Part shown: piece by piece, positions 9,832-19,765 of the stretch
Layout of the letters: the number at the start of each line of letters is the position of its first letter
Numbering within the stretch: position 1 is the first letter of the stretch
Assembly: GCA_945877175.1 (NCBI GenBank)
Contig: CAMCRC010000002.1
Span: 1 to 64,000, forward strand
Direction of reading: 5' to 3'
Source of the DNA: Klebsiella pneumoniae
Lineage (GTDB): Bacteria; Pseudomonadota; Gammaproteobacteria; Pseudomonadales; Pseudohongiellaceae
DNA: 64,000 nt
The notes under the pieces: generated by a model
What the model was told of the DNA's origin: nothing
Database searches by the model: none
Seen by the model: only the letters and a program-made list of their open reading frames with translations
Translations under genes and position numbers: made by a program

Positions 9832-10212
9832 TCACACCCCCGCAATCACCAGCAGCACGCCGCTCACCGCAAGAGTTCCCGTGGTGAGCACCATGCCCGC
9901 CATGCGCAGGGGCAGCGGCTCTGGCACGCGGCTCACGCCAAGCGCGTGCAGCAGACGTCCGAGCAGCAGCGCTGCACCAAGGCCATGCAGCAGCGTAGTC
10001 GATGCGCCAGCGGAGGCCAGAAGCACCTGCAACACCAGCGCCAGCGGCACGTATTCTCCGAAGTTCGCGTGCGCGCGAATAGCCCGTTGCAGCGCTTCGC
10101 TGCCGCCATCGCCCAGGGTCACGCGCAGGCGTCCACGCAGAACAATGGTGCGAAAAGTCAGAACGAGATAGAGAAGCGCAAGAATCCCTGCGTAAAGTGC
10201 GACGACGTGCAT
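9832..10212 (-). CDS. MAPEG family membrane protein
   Basis: RAIRAHANFGEYVPLALVL motif and four hydrophobic segments. Confidence 0.85.
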   Translation of the reverse strand: MHVVALYAGILALLYLVLTFRTIVLRGRLRVTLGDGGSEALQRAIRAHANFGEYVPLALVLQVLLASAGASTTLLHGLGAALLLGRLLHALGVSRVPEPLPLRMAGMVLTTGTLAVSGVLLVIAGV

Positions 10213-10273
10213 GTGCTTGTTCTCCTGTTTCAGGTTTCTGGAACGTGGATTGTGCAGTGACCCGGCGACTGAC

Positions 10274-10906
10274 TTACAGCGTGGCAAACGCCAGTGTCAG
10301 CCCCAGCAGCACCATGATGCCTCCCAGAATGCGTTCCAGCCAGAGCGTCACGGCGGCATTGCCGCGCAGCCACCCGGCCAGTTGATCCGCACCCAGCACG
10401 GCCAGGGTTTCCACCACAAAAGCGCCCAGCACCACCAGCGTGCCCAGCAGCAGCAACTGCGCCGCAGCGCTGCCATGCCCTTCGCGCACGAACTGCGGCA
10501 GGAAGGCCATGAAGAACACCACCACCTTCGGGTTCAGCACATCCACCAGCACGCCCTGCCAGAACGCCTGCCCGGCGCTCACGCCTTGCTGCGCTGCCGC
10601 TTTGGGCAGAAACGCAGCCCCTGCCGAACGCCACATCGACACGCCCAGCCACACCAGATACGCAGCCCCGACATAGGTCAGCAGCGCGAACAGGGTGGGA
10701 GCGGCGGCCAGCAGCAGGGAAAGCCCCAGCGCCGCTGCGGTCACATGCACCATGGCGCCAGAACACACGCCTGCCACAGCAGCCAGGCCCACGCGGCGGC
10801 CGTGACCAAGGGTGCGGGAGAGCACGAATAACAGGTCGGGGCCAGGTGAGAGATTCAGGGCCAGGGCGGCTGACAGAAACAGGAGCCAGTAGGAAAGGTC
10901 GATCAT
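10274..10906 (-). CDS. LysE/RhtB family translocator
   Basis: NLSPGPDLLFVLSRTLGHGRRVGLAAVAGVCSG N-terminal family motif. Confidence 0.93.
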   Translation of the reverse strand: MIDLSYWLLFLSAALALNLSPGPDLLFVLSRTLGHGRRVGLAAVAGVCSGAMVHVTAAALGLSLLLAAAPTLFALLTYVGAAYLVWLGVSMWRSAGAAFLPKAAAQQGVSAGQAFWQGVLVDVLNPKVVVFFMAFLPQFVREGHGSAAAQLLLLGTLVVLGAFVVETLAVLGADQLAGWLRGNAAVTLWLERILGGIMVLLGLTLAFATL

Positions 10907-11077
10907 TGAAATTCTCGTGGATAGTCACAGCGTGACCAATAGAAATCAGGGCGCGCAGCGCTGCATACTGCTTACCAACACTTGGCTATCATGCCACTGC
11001 AGCAATCAATCCGTAACTCGGACCTTTGCTTGCGGCAGCTCTCTGAAACATCATCAATGTCGCGGAGATTGAACTTT

Positions 11078-11087
11078 GTCACGTGAC
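11078..11087. promoter_or_regulatory. Candidate HigA operator palindrome
   Basis: GTCACGTGAC perfect 10-bp palindrome just upstream of higB. Confidence 0.3.
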
Positions 11088-11104
11088 GCGTTACTCTCGT
11101 GCTC

Positions 11105-11386
11105 ATGATTAAAACTTTCGCCGATAAACATACTGCGGATTTGTACTTGTCTGGAAAGTCCAGGAAGGTGCCTCCAGACGTCCTTGCTCGAGCTGTTCGC
11201 AAGCTGGAGTATGTCGACCTCGCGTCATGCCTGGATGATTTGAGAGTCCCTCCCGGAAACCGTCTTCACCAGCTTTCTGGCAATCGACAGGGACAATATG
11301 CAATTTCGGTGAATGAACAGTGGCGTGTCTGCTTTCGATTCATGGATGGGGACGCATTTGACGTAGAGTTTTGTGACTATCACTGA
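11105..11386 (+). CDS. higB: HigB-like mRNA interferase toxin (RelE superfamily)
   Basis: IKTFADKHTADLY...LDDLRVPPGNRLHQLSGNRQGQYAISVNEQWRVCFRF; precedes higA. Confidence 0.92.
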   Translation: MIKTFADKHTADLYLSGKSRKVPPDVLARAVRKLEYVDLASCLDDLRVPPGNRLHQLSGNRQGQYAISVNEQWRVCFRFMDGDAFDVEFCDYH

Positions 11387-11399
11387 CTGGAGAAATATC

Positions 11400-11714
11400 A
11401 TGACTATCGCGAATACAGGCAATCTGAAGCGCAAGCCTACCCACCCCGGGGAGATGCTGCGTGAGGATTTCCTGCCTGATTACGGATTGACAGTTGCCGG
11501 CCTGGCAGACGCGCTGGGAGTCTCCAGACAGTCGGTCAATGAGCTTCTCAGAGAGCGCAGAGCACTGAGTCCTGAGATGGCGATTCGATTGAGTCGTCTG
11601 TTCAACAATTCGCCGGAATTCTGGTTGAATGCCCAACGAGCTGTTGATCTATGGGTCCTGTCACAAGAACTGCATGAAGAAGTGTCAAAAATCAAACCGC
11701 TGTTTGCAGCTTGA
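11400..11714 (+). CDS. higA: HigA-like antitoxin (HTH)
   Basis: RKPTHPGEMLREDFLPDYGLT...LADALGVSRQSVNELL family signature. Confidence 0.93.
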   Translation: MTIANTGNLKRKPTHPGEMLREDFLPDYGLTVAGLADALGVSRQSVNELLRERRALSPEMAIRLSRLFNNSPEFWLNAQRAVDLWVLSQELHEEVSKIKPLFAA

Positions 11715-11735
11715 GTCCTTGCACAAGCCCTCTGA

Positions 11736-11975
11736 TCAGGTCAGTTCATTTTGTTGAAGAACATCACTTTCACCGGCTTGCTCAGCTACCAGGTGCAGAA
11801 TTTCAGCATGCCTGGTGGACCACAGATCGACGTTTTCATGAACGTTCTGCCGGATTGACACAATATTGTGTACCGCCGCATCCAGACTTCCGGAAATTGT
11901 CTCGTCGAGAATGGATCGAATTTGCGATTCGTCTTGAGGGCGAGCTTCACGGACCAGAACCGCGTTCTCTGTCAT
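11736..11975 (-). pseudogene. Truncated GNAT acetyltransferase N-terminus
   Basis: MTENAVLVREARPQDESQIRSIL start and HLVAEQAGE strand typical of GNAT, then stop at 79 aa with no acetyl-CoA motif. Confidence 0.5.
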
Positions 11976-11997
11976 GTTGGCAACCCTGTCCCGACCT

Positions 11998-12201
11998 TCA
12001 AACCCTGAAGAAATACGGCAACGCCAGCAGCGCCAGACAAAGCCCCACCAGCACATACACGCTGCCGATGAAGTAGGGAATGATCATGAGCGCGACGCCG
12101 CAGTACAGTGCCACCCGCTTGTCCTGCTTCTTGCGATAGACGAAGAACCCCATACCCACAGAGCTGAACAATACGCCCCACAGCAACAACGATGCGTTCA
12201 T
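11998..12201 (-). CDS. Small membrane protein (67 aa)
   Basis: Two to three hydrophobic segments, complete short ORF. Confidence 0.6.
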   Translation of the reverse strand: MNASLLLWGVLFSSVGMGFFVYRKKQDKRVALYCGVALMIIPYFIGSVYVLVGLCLALLALPYFFRV

Positions 12202-12242
12202 GCAGTTCTCTCAAGAGTGAATGGTGAGGCGCGCAGTATGCC

Positions 12243-14654
12243 TTACATCCTCACGCGCAGCGACACGCCCAGCAGACGCGGATCGCCTGGCTGACCCAGG
12301 ATCAGGCCGGAGTTACCGCTCTGGACGGTCAGCGCGGTGATGTAGTCCTTGTTCAGCAGGTTGCGGGCGAACACATCCAAGAGCCAGCCATTCTGGAACT
12401 GATAGCCCACACTGGCATTGGTGACGCCATAGCCGGCAATCTGCGTATAGCGCGAACCAGCGGTGTCGCTGCTGTAGCCGCCACGGGCATGGGTGTCCAG
12501 GTGCCACACCAGTTCGCCGTTGCCCAGGGCCACGCGGTAGTCGATGCCGAGCGAACCCACCCAGCGCGACAAGCCGGGCAGACGCGTGCCGCTCAGGTTG
12601 CAGGCCACGGTGGCGGCGCTTTGTACTTCCAGCGGACAGGGGCCGGCCGGGTAGTCTTGGTGAACGCCGTCGGCATAGGCGAGGGACGCGCGCAGCGTCA
12701 CCCCTGCGAACAACGCTGCGACGACATCAGCCTCCAGGCCGCGCACCTGCACCTCGGGCACATTGGAGGGGTAAGAGCGGATGGCCGCCGTTTCCAGACT
12801 CGAGACGATGTTGGTCTGATAGTCCTCCACCGTCGTGTGAAACGCCGCGACGTTCAGTGTGACGCGCCCCTGCAGCAAGGTGTGTTTCACGCCCAGCTCC
12901 AGCGTGGTGTTGCGTTCGTCGTCGATGACGGCGGTGGCCAGCGCGGGCCTGTTGGCGGCATCCAGCGGCAGGCCGGACATGTTCAGACCTCCGGACTTGT
13001 AGCCGTACGCCACACTGGCATAGCTCATCAGGTCGTCGCTGATCTGCCAGGCCAGATTGGCGCGCCCGGACAGATTGCCGCCTTCGTCTTCCGCGCTGTA
13101 GTTCTGCGGCCGGAAGATGGACAACCTGGCACGGGTCAGTTCATTGACGGTGGCGGCGGGCAAACCCGCGAGGCTGGGTCCGCCCCCAACCTGTGTTATA
13201 TAGCTGCCGCGTTTTTCTTCGCGGGTGTAGCGCAGGCCGAGGGTGGCTGTCAGTTGCGGCGCGAGGTCGTAATTCATTTCGCCGAACGCGGCGACGCTGC
13301 GCATGTCGAACTGCTAACGTCCCGTCTGGCCGTAGCCATCCAGCAGATTGCGCGGAATCGGCACGCTGAAGCTGGCCTGATTGAGCAGCCAGTAGGCGGC
13401 CTCTGGCCCGTAGATACTGATGGGGCTGCCGCCGATATCCTGCTTGAACCAGTACAGGCCGCTCACATGCCGCAGGCGCGCACTCGCGTCCGAGGCGTAG
13501 CGCAGCTCCTGACTGTATTGATCCTGCCGCGAGGGAATGCGTTGCACCCGTTGAATGGGAATGCCGGTGTAGTCGCGGTCATTGCCCACATCCCAGCGCC
13601 AGTAGCGCCAGGCGCTGACCGAGGTGATGGTGCCCCTGCCACGCTGCCAGTCCGCAATCAGGGACACGCCGCCGTCCTGCGTGTCGATCATCGGCTCCAC
13701 ATCAATGTCTACCAGACGGTCATAGGAATCACGACTGGGCGGTTCATAATTCAGCCCTGCAGCCAGTGCCGGAAACTGCCGCGCGGCACTGCGCAGACTC
13801 TTCCCCACGCGCAGGAAATTCTGCGTGCAGCAGGCGGCATTCAGGTCGGACCCATCCGCAGTCAGGCGCAGCGACACGTCCGGTGTCGCAGTGAACAAGA
13901 GCTGGCCGCGCAGCGCGTAATTGTCGATGGCGTTCAGGTCATTGCCCGTGCGCACATTGCGCAGCACGCCGTCGCGCTTGCTGATCTGCGCAGACAGGCG
14001 AGCGGCGACCCGCTGCGTCAATGCGCCGGACACCGAACTGCGTGCCTGCAGATACTGGTTCTGGCCCACACTGACTTCCCCCGCAAGCTCGGGCTCGAAC
14101 ACCGGCTCGCGGCTGATGACGTGCAGCGCCCCGCCCGTCGTGTTCTTGCCGAACAAGGTGCCCTGGGGGCCCCGCAGCACTTCCACGCGTTCGATGTCGG
14201 TGAAGTCGAAGGACGCCGAGGCGGGACGCGCGTGGTACACCTGATCCACATAAAAACCGACGCCTGGCTCGATGCCATCATTGGCGGCGCTGATGGACAG
14301 GGAATTGGACCCCAGCCCGCGAAGGGTGTAGGCAGTGTTGCGGGGGTTGGCGGAGTTGTAATACAGCGAGGGAACCAGCTCGCCCAGCTGGCGGGTGTTC
14401 ACGGTGTACGCAGCGTCCAGAAGGTCACCATTGAGCACGGACACGGCCGCCGGCACGTTCTGCAGATTCTCGTCGCGGCGGCGGGCACTGACCAGCACCT
14501 CGACGATGCTGCTTTCGCGGGCCTCACTGTCAGTGTCTGCGGCGTGTGCCGTGGCTGGCGTCCACAGGCTCAGAGCCAGCAGGATAGCGGCGGGCAGGGC
14601 GGCAACGGCCCAGGGGTTCGGGCACGACACGGCGCACCCTTGGCTGTTCTGCAT
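12243..14654 (-). pseudogene. TonB-dependent receptor interrupted by one in-frame TAG
   Basis: Two same-frame ORFs (14654-13314 and 13304-12243) separated only by TAG at 13314-13316; plug domain LRGPQGTLFGKNTTGGALHVISREP upstream, beta-barrel to LLGVSLRVRM downstream. Confidence 0.85.
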
Positions 14655-14750
14655 GACGTTTCCTCGTTATTCCCGGCGGGGAACAACGAGAGCATAGCCA
14701 AGCCGGTCAGGAAGATCAATATGGCAGGGAAAACTCTGAACCTGTGTGCC

Positions 14751-15233
14751 TCAGTAAGGAAACAGCTCGGCCAGTTTCTCTGCCGTCAGGATGCCACTGT
14801 GAGCCGTGAAGCTGTGATCCGGCGTGAAGAAATAACTGCGCGGCAGCTCGCCGTACCACATCGGATCGATACTGAAGCGCAGGCGTTCCACAAACGTGTC
14901 CGCGAACATCCACGTGGGTACGCCATCCAGCGCGTAGCCCTGCAGGATGTCGGCAGCTTCTTCGCGTTTCTCGATGGAGTCGGTAGAAATCACCACCAGC
15001 GGGAACTCGGGATCGGCCTGTTTCAGCTTGCCCAGCATGTCCAGTTCGACACGGCACGGCGCACAATCCACAGACCAGAGGCTGACGATGAACGGTTTGC
15101 CCCCGAACTGCGACTTCAGTTCACCAAAGGTCTGCGGGCCGAAGTCCTGAATATTGTCAGCCTGAACACTCTGCACGAGCGCAAGACTCAACATGCTGCC
15201 GAGCACCGCATGGCGCCATGAATTTCTAGTCAT
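14751..15233 (-). CDS. TlpA-like periplasmic thioredoxin-fold protein
   Basis: Signal peptide plus FIVSLWSVDCAPCRVELDML (CxxC) motif; start overlaps the upstream gene's stop. Confidence 0.82.
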   Translation of the reverse strand: MTRNSWRHAVLGSMLSLALVQSVQADNIQDFGPQTFGELKSQFGGKPFIVSLWSVDCAPCRVELDMLGKLKQADPEFPLVVISTDSIEKREEAADILQGYALDGVPTWMFADTFVERLRFSIDPMWYGELPRSYFFTPDHSFTAHSGILTAEKLAELFPY

Positions 15234-16461
15234 TGGACAACTCCTGGAATACATAACCGTGCTCCTCGCTGGACCAGCTTAGATAGACACCTCGCGGCGA
15301 CGTGATCAGCAGCGGGTGGTCACTGCCCTGATCGGTTGTCATCAGCGTCTGCGGCTCAGACCAGCTGCGCCCATCGTCGCGGGACTGCATCATCTGCAAG
15401 GGTGTCGCCATCCCATCAAAGCCTTTCCACACCAGGTACAGCGTGCCCTTGTGCAGCGCCAGCGAAGGATGGCCCGCGCCCGGCGTGCCATCCACCTTGA
15501 TCAGATCTGCGGGAGAGTCCGAGGCCAGATCGTAGCGTGCGTAGTGAATGCCACTGTGCAGATTGCCGGCACTGAACCAGCTCATGTGGTACTGACCTTC
15601 CTGCGCGCCCGACACCATGCTTGGTCCGTGGTGAGGGCAGGCATCGATGTACCAGTCGTCCACCGTTGCACGCGACAGGTCGCTCACTACTCCGTCCGGG
15701 CTGAGCACGGCAATGGCGTGGTCACGAATGTGATCGTCGTAGATCTGTCGCCAGAGAATTGCCACATTGTCGTGCCCATGGGGCGCCACGGCGATGCGGC
15801 AACACTCGCAGCTATTGTGGGACACCCGCACATTGGGCATGAAGGTGGCACCCATGTCCGTGGAGACCGTGTAGTAGATTGCAGCGCCAGGATAGGCCTC
15901 ATTGCGGGCCAGCGTGGCTTCCATGTCGCGCTTGTCGATCCAGGTCAGATAGACCTTGCCCGATGGCGTCAGGAACAGGCTGTCGAAGCGGTGGCCAGTG
16001 CGCAGACCATCGTCATTGATGGTGCGCGGGGATTCAAAGCTCAGCCCGCCATCCACCGACCTGCTGAAGCGGATCTCGCCCGTGAACTGGTTGGACGTCT
16101 TCGTGGTCCAGGACAGCATCACGGTGCCGTCTTCACTCACCACAATCTTCGGACGATTCTCGCCGTTGAACTCGGCGTCCTCCGGTTCGGCGTTCACCCG
16201 CACTGGTGTGGAGTATGTGGCCCCTTCGTCATCCGAACGCGACACATACACATGTTCATCATGCACAAAAGCCACCCAGAGGTGGCCGTTGGCATCGAAG
16301 ACGGCGCTCGGGGCGCCGCCGCAATGAACACTGATCTGATCCTGCCCCTGTGCGGCGCGCAGGGCCTCACAGCTCTGCGCGTACACCGGGCCGCTCAAGG
16401 CTGGCAGGAAAGCCAGCAGAGCCAGACACAGTCGTTTAAAAGTCGTAAGAGACATTGGCAT
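15226..16461 (-). CDS. Exported BNR-repeat (sialidase-like fold) protein with CECC motif
   Basis: Signal peptide; repeated Asp-box-like segments (SRSDDEGATYSTP, SRSVDGGLSFESP, STDMGATF, SRDDGRSWSEP); NSCECCRIAV and DACPHHGPS. Confidence 0.78.
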   Translation of the reverse strand: MPMSLTTFKRLCLALLAFLPALSGPVYAQSCEALRAAQGQDQISVHCGGAPSAVFDANGHLWVAFVHDEHVYVSRSDDEGATYSTPVRVNAEPEDAEFNGENRPKIVVSEDGTVMLSWTTKTSNQFTGEIRFSRSVDGGLSFESPRTINDDGLRTGHRFDSLFLTPSGKVYLTWIDKRDMEATLARNEAYPGAAIYYTVSTDMGATFMPNVRVSHNSCECCRIAVAPHGHDNVAILWRQIYDDHIRDHAIAVLSPDGVVSDLSRATVDDWYIDACPHHGPSMVSGAQEGQYHMSWFSAGNLHSGIHYARYDLASDSPADLIKVDGTPGAGHPSLALHKGTLYLVWKGFDGMATPLQMMQSRDDGRSWSEPQTLMTTDQGSDHPLLITSPRGVYLSWSSEEHGYVFQELSND

Positions 16462-18715
16462 ACAGTGTTCTTCCCGGCCATGGATGGGCCACATAGGCAA
16501 CTTCATCTGTGAGGTTGTCGATACCCAGCCCCAGCTTCAATCCGCTCGCGAAATTGTAATCAGACTTCAGGCCGACGCGGCTGAAACCATCCTGTGCACC
16601 GTACACGCCATCTTCACGATCAACGTTGTCATTGCGACCGAAACTGTCACTGGCGTACTGGTAGTTCAGACCGGCATTCCAGCGACTGCTGAAATTGTAG
16701 GTCAGCAGCAGATTGCCGCGCCACTCCGGCATGCGGGGATAGACATTGCCTTCGATGCTGGGGTCCGGACGGTTCTTCACGATCTCAGAGTCGGTGTTCA
16801 CCAGATTGAAGCGCATGTCCAGGTTGGGAATGAGCACATCGTCCACGTTGGCGATGAATTCGATGCCAACCGTTTCGATCTCGTCCACCGGGATGAACGT
16901 GCGCACCGTCAGGCCTCCCGGCAGTGTCTCGGACTGGGATTCCACCACATCCTTGATGCTCTCCTGGAAGACGTTCACGCGCAGGTAGCCACCAGAAATC
17001 TGGCGCTCGATCATCAGGTTCTGGTGCAGACCATCTTCGGGCTGCAGCTCGGGGTTCGCCACACTGACCGCGTTGTAGGCGGAATACTGGCTGAACAGTT
17101 CTTCCACGATGGGAAAGCGGTAGGCCTTGCCCAGCGCCCAGGCGAAGCGCCAGGTTTCACTGGCCTGATAGCCGACGGAAAACTTGGGGGAGACTTCCCG
17201 GCGCGAGGTCTTTGGCACAGATACCAGATCGAATTGCGGCGTGCTGGCCACATCGCGGGAGAAATAGCCGTTGGCGCTGTCAAACGCCTCCCAGCGCACA
17301 CCCAGTCCGGCATCCCAGCGGGCGTTGATATCCCAGTTCAGCTGCGCAAACAGGGCATCCATGCTGGTCTCGCCGCCACTGCGGCTGGAGAAGCGATTGA
17401 AGTCACCGGCGTTGTGGTTGCGGGCGCTGAACACATCCATGTTCAGTTCGAAGGCATCGTGCCGCGCTCCAACGATCAGACCCAGACCGTCCAGTGGCAA
17501 TTCGTCAAAGAACAGCTTGGCCTCGGCACTCTTCCAGCCCGTGTCACCAAACCTCGTCACTTCGCCGGCACCGGTATAAACCGGGTCGGCAGGATTGGCG
17601 AGGGAGAGTCTATTCTCGTCACGCAGAATCTCGAACTGATTCAGGTTGGCTTCGAAAACGACGCCTTCGGCCACCGGACCCCGCAGACGCAGCCCGAGGG
17701 AGAGGCTGTCGCGCTCCTGCTCGGACACGCCCATGCGGGCAGCGGGCACATTGTTCTTCCAGCCATTCTGCACGACGTTGCCGCTCCAGACAGTATTGCC
17801 GGCCGCATTGCGCAGGTAACTGTTGGGGCTGTTCGAGCCATTGAAACGGTCTTCGTAGGCCACGTTCAGCAGCGCCTGCCAGTCGCCGAAGTCCTGGCCG
17901 ATCTTGAGCTTGTAGTTGTCGGTCAGTGTGTCCTGTACGCCGGTATCGCCGAACCAAAGCCGCGAGACGGAACGCTCATCATTGCCGACAATGCCGCCGC
18001 TGACTGCAGCCACGGTTGCGGCTGAGGTGTTGGAGCCAAAGTAGAAAGTCTGCGGCTGGGACTCGCTGTCCAGACGGTTGTAGGACAGATAGACACTGGT
18101 GTCGCCGAACTTGTCGCCGTAGGACAGAAAGGCCTTGTGGCCATTGACGGTATCGTCAAAACCATAGGCGCTGAAATCCTGAGTGAAGAAGGAGCTGTCG
18201 AAATGAAACTCGCGCTGCTGGGGTATCGCGGATTCGATGAGCACCACGCCGCCCATGGAATTGCCGCTGAACTCGGCTGAGAAAGGTCCGTAAAGCACTT
18301 CCACCTGGGCGATCTCACTGGCAGACACCATGGTCCAGCGGGGCGCGCCGTTCCAGCGCGACTGCAACAGATAGTGGAGCGGCACACCATCGGCGAAGAC
18401 CATGGAGCGGGAGGTCTGGAACATGTTGGAGCCACGCATGCCCATGGTGCCGTTGGAGTCGCCGATGAAGCGGCGGCGGATTACCAGACTGGGCTCGAAC
18501 TTCACCACATCTTCCGTTGAGGCCACGTTGATGCTGACGAGATCCTGCTGTGTCAGCAGGCTGGTCGGATGCGACGTGGAAGCGCGGCTTTGCGTCTGCT
18601 CTCCCCAGACAACCACTTCTTCAATGACTGGCTCGTTCTGTGCCTGTGCGGCACAAGCCGCCGTGAGTGCGAGTACTGCAGCAATGTCGCGGGCCAGTGG
18701 TTTTCTTTGCAGCAT
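16436..18715 (-). CDS. TonB-dependent outer membrane receptor
   Basis: Plug domain VEVLYGPFSAEFSGNSMGGVVLIES; C-terminal YANVSYDF; signal peptide after MLQRKPLARD. Confidence 0.9.
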   Translation of the reverse strand: MLQRKPLARDIAAVLALTAACAAQAQNEPVIEEVVVWGEQTQSRASTSHPTSLLTQQDLVSINVASTEDVVKFEPSLVIRRRFIGDSNGTMGMRGSNMFQTSRSMVFADGVPLHYLLQSRWNGAPRWTMVSASEIAQVEVLYGPFSAEFSGNSMGGVVLIESAIPQQREFHFDSSFFTQDFSAYGFDDTVNGHKAFLSYGDKFGDTSVYLSYNRLDSESQPQTFYFGSNTSAATVAAVSGGIVGNDERSVSRLWFGDTGVQDTLTDNYKLKIGQDFGDWQALLNVAYEDRFNGSNSPNSYLRNAAGNTVWSGNVVQNGWKNNVPAARMGVSEQERDSLSLGLRLRGPVAEGVVFEANLNQFEILRDENRLSLANPADPVYTGAGEVTRFGDTGWKSAEAKLFFDELPLDGLGLIVGARHDAFELNMDVFSARNHNAGDFNRFSSRSGGETSMDALFAQLNWDINARWDAGLGVRWEAFDSANGYFSRDVASTPQFDLVSVPKTSRREVSPKFSVGYQASETWRFAWALGKAYRFPIVEELFSQYSAYNAVSVANPELQPEDGLHQNLMIERQISGGYLRVNVFQESIKDVVESQSETLPGGLTVRTFIPVDEIETVGIEFIANVDDVLIPNLDMRFNLVNTDSEIVKNRPDPSIEGNVYPRMPEWRGNLLLTYNFSSRWNAGLNYQYASDSFGRNDNVDREDGVYGAQDGFSRVGLKSDYNFASGLKLGLGIDNLTDEVAYVAHPWPGRTLYANVSYDF

Positions 18716-18932
18716 GATGTGTGTTCCTTTCGTGCGTGGTTCAGGGGTTTTCAGCAATCGAGGCCTCATTCTAGAAGGGGTGGCTGTAAAGACAATGCGA
18801 CACAAGGTCGCACCTGGCTGCCACAGCCACTTGCACATCGGCTGAGTTGCCGGGGTGCTCCTCCCCCAGCCTTTAGGCTAGAATGGCCCGCACTTGAATC
18901 AGCCATCCCCTCAGGCCCGACTGGAGACGCAC

Positions 18933-19739
18933 GTGAACAACAGCAGGATCGCCTTCATCGGCGCAGGCAACATGGCAAACAGCCTGATTCGCGGCCTCAT
19001 CGCCAAGGGTGTGCCGGGACAGCAGATTGCCGCGTGTGATCTGGACGTGGCAAAACTGGAACAGCTGCAGACGGAGTGCGGCATTCGCACCGGCAGCATG
19101 GCCGAGGTCGCCACAGAGGCTGACGTGGTGCTGCTGGCGGTCAAGCCCCAGGGCATGGCCGGTGTGTGTGAAGCACTGCGCCCTTCACTGAAACAAGGCG
19201 CGCTGATCATCTCCATCGCCGCCGGCATTCCCCTGCGCAGCCTGGAAGCCTGGCTGGGCAGCGAGTGCGCCATCGTGCGCTGCATGCCCAACACCCCGGC
19301 ATTGGTCCTGGAGGGCGCTACCGGCCTGTTTGCCAATGCCAACACAACGGCCGCGCAGTCTGCGCTGGCCGAGACCATTCTGTCGGCCGTGGGCACCAGT
19401 GCCTGGCTGGCAAGTGAAGACGCCATCAATGCCGTCACGGCTCTGTCTGGCAGCGGCCCTGCTTATTTCTTTCTCCTGATGGAGGCGATGGAGCAGGCCG
19501 GCGTGGCCATGGGCCTGGCGCCCGAGCTGGCGCGTCAACTGACTTTGCAGACGGCGCTGGGCGCGGCGAAACTGGCCACTGCCAGCGATGTGGCGCCGGA
19601 TGAATTGCGGCGCCGGGTGACCTCTCCCGGCGGCACTACGGAAGCGGCCATTCGCAGCTTCGAAGGCGCAGACTTCCGCGCCATGGTAGAACACGCGCTG
19701 TTCGCCGCGCAGAAGCGCTCCGTGGAACTGGCGGGCTGA
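18933..19739 (+). CDS. proC: Pyrroline-5-carboxylate reductase
   Basis: IAFIGAGNMANSLIRGL, CIVRCMPNTPALV, ALSGSGPAYFFLLMEAM motifs; GTG start assumed. Confidence 0.94.
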   Translation: MNNSRIAFIGAGNMANSLIRGLIAKGVPGQQIAACDLDVAKLEQLQTECGIRTGSMAEVATEADVVLLAVKPQGMAGVCEALRPSLKQGALIISIAAGIPLRSLEAWLGSECAIVRCMPNTPALVLEGATGLFANANTTAAQSALAETILSAVGTSAWLASEDAINAVTALSGSGPAYFFLLMEAMEQAGVAMGLAPELARQLTLQTALGAAKLATASDVAPDELRRRVTSPGGTTEAAIRSFEGADFRAMVEHALFAAQKRSVELAG

Positions 19740-19765
19740 CACACAAACACAGGTGAGAGAATTTT

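Noticed and set aside
11711-12076. 121-aa plus-strand ORF after higA
   Set aside because: No family resemblance and it overlaps the better-supported GNAT fragment on the minus strand.
12489-15221. 910-aa plus-strand ORF
   Set aside because: Antisense to the TonB receptor and TlpA genes; no recognisable domain and composition typical of a shadow frame. Its length is notable but the sense strand has clear homology.
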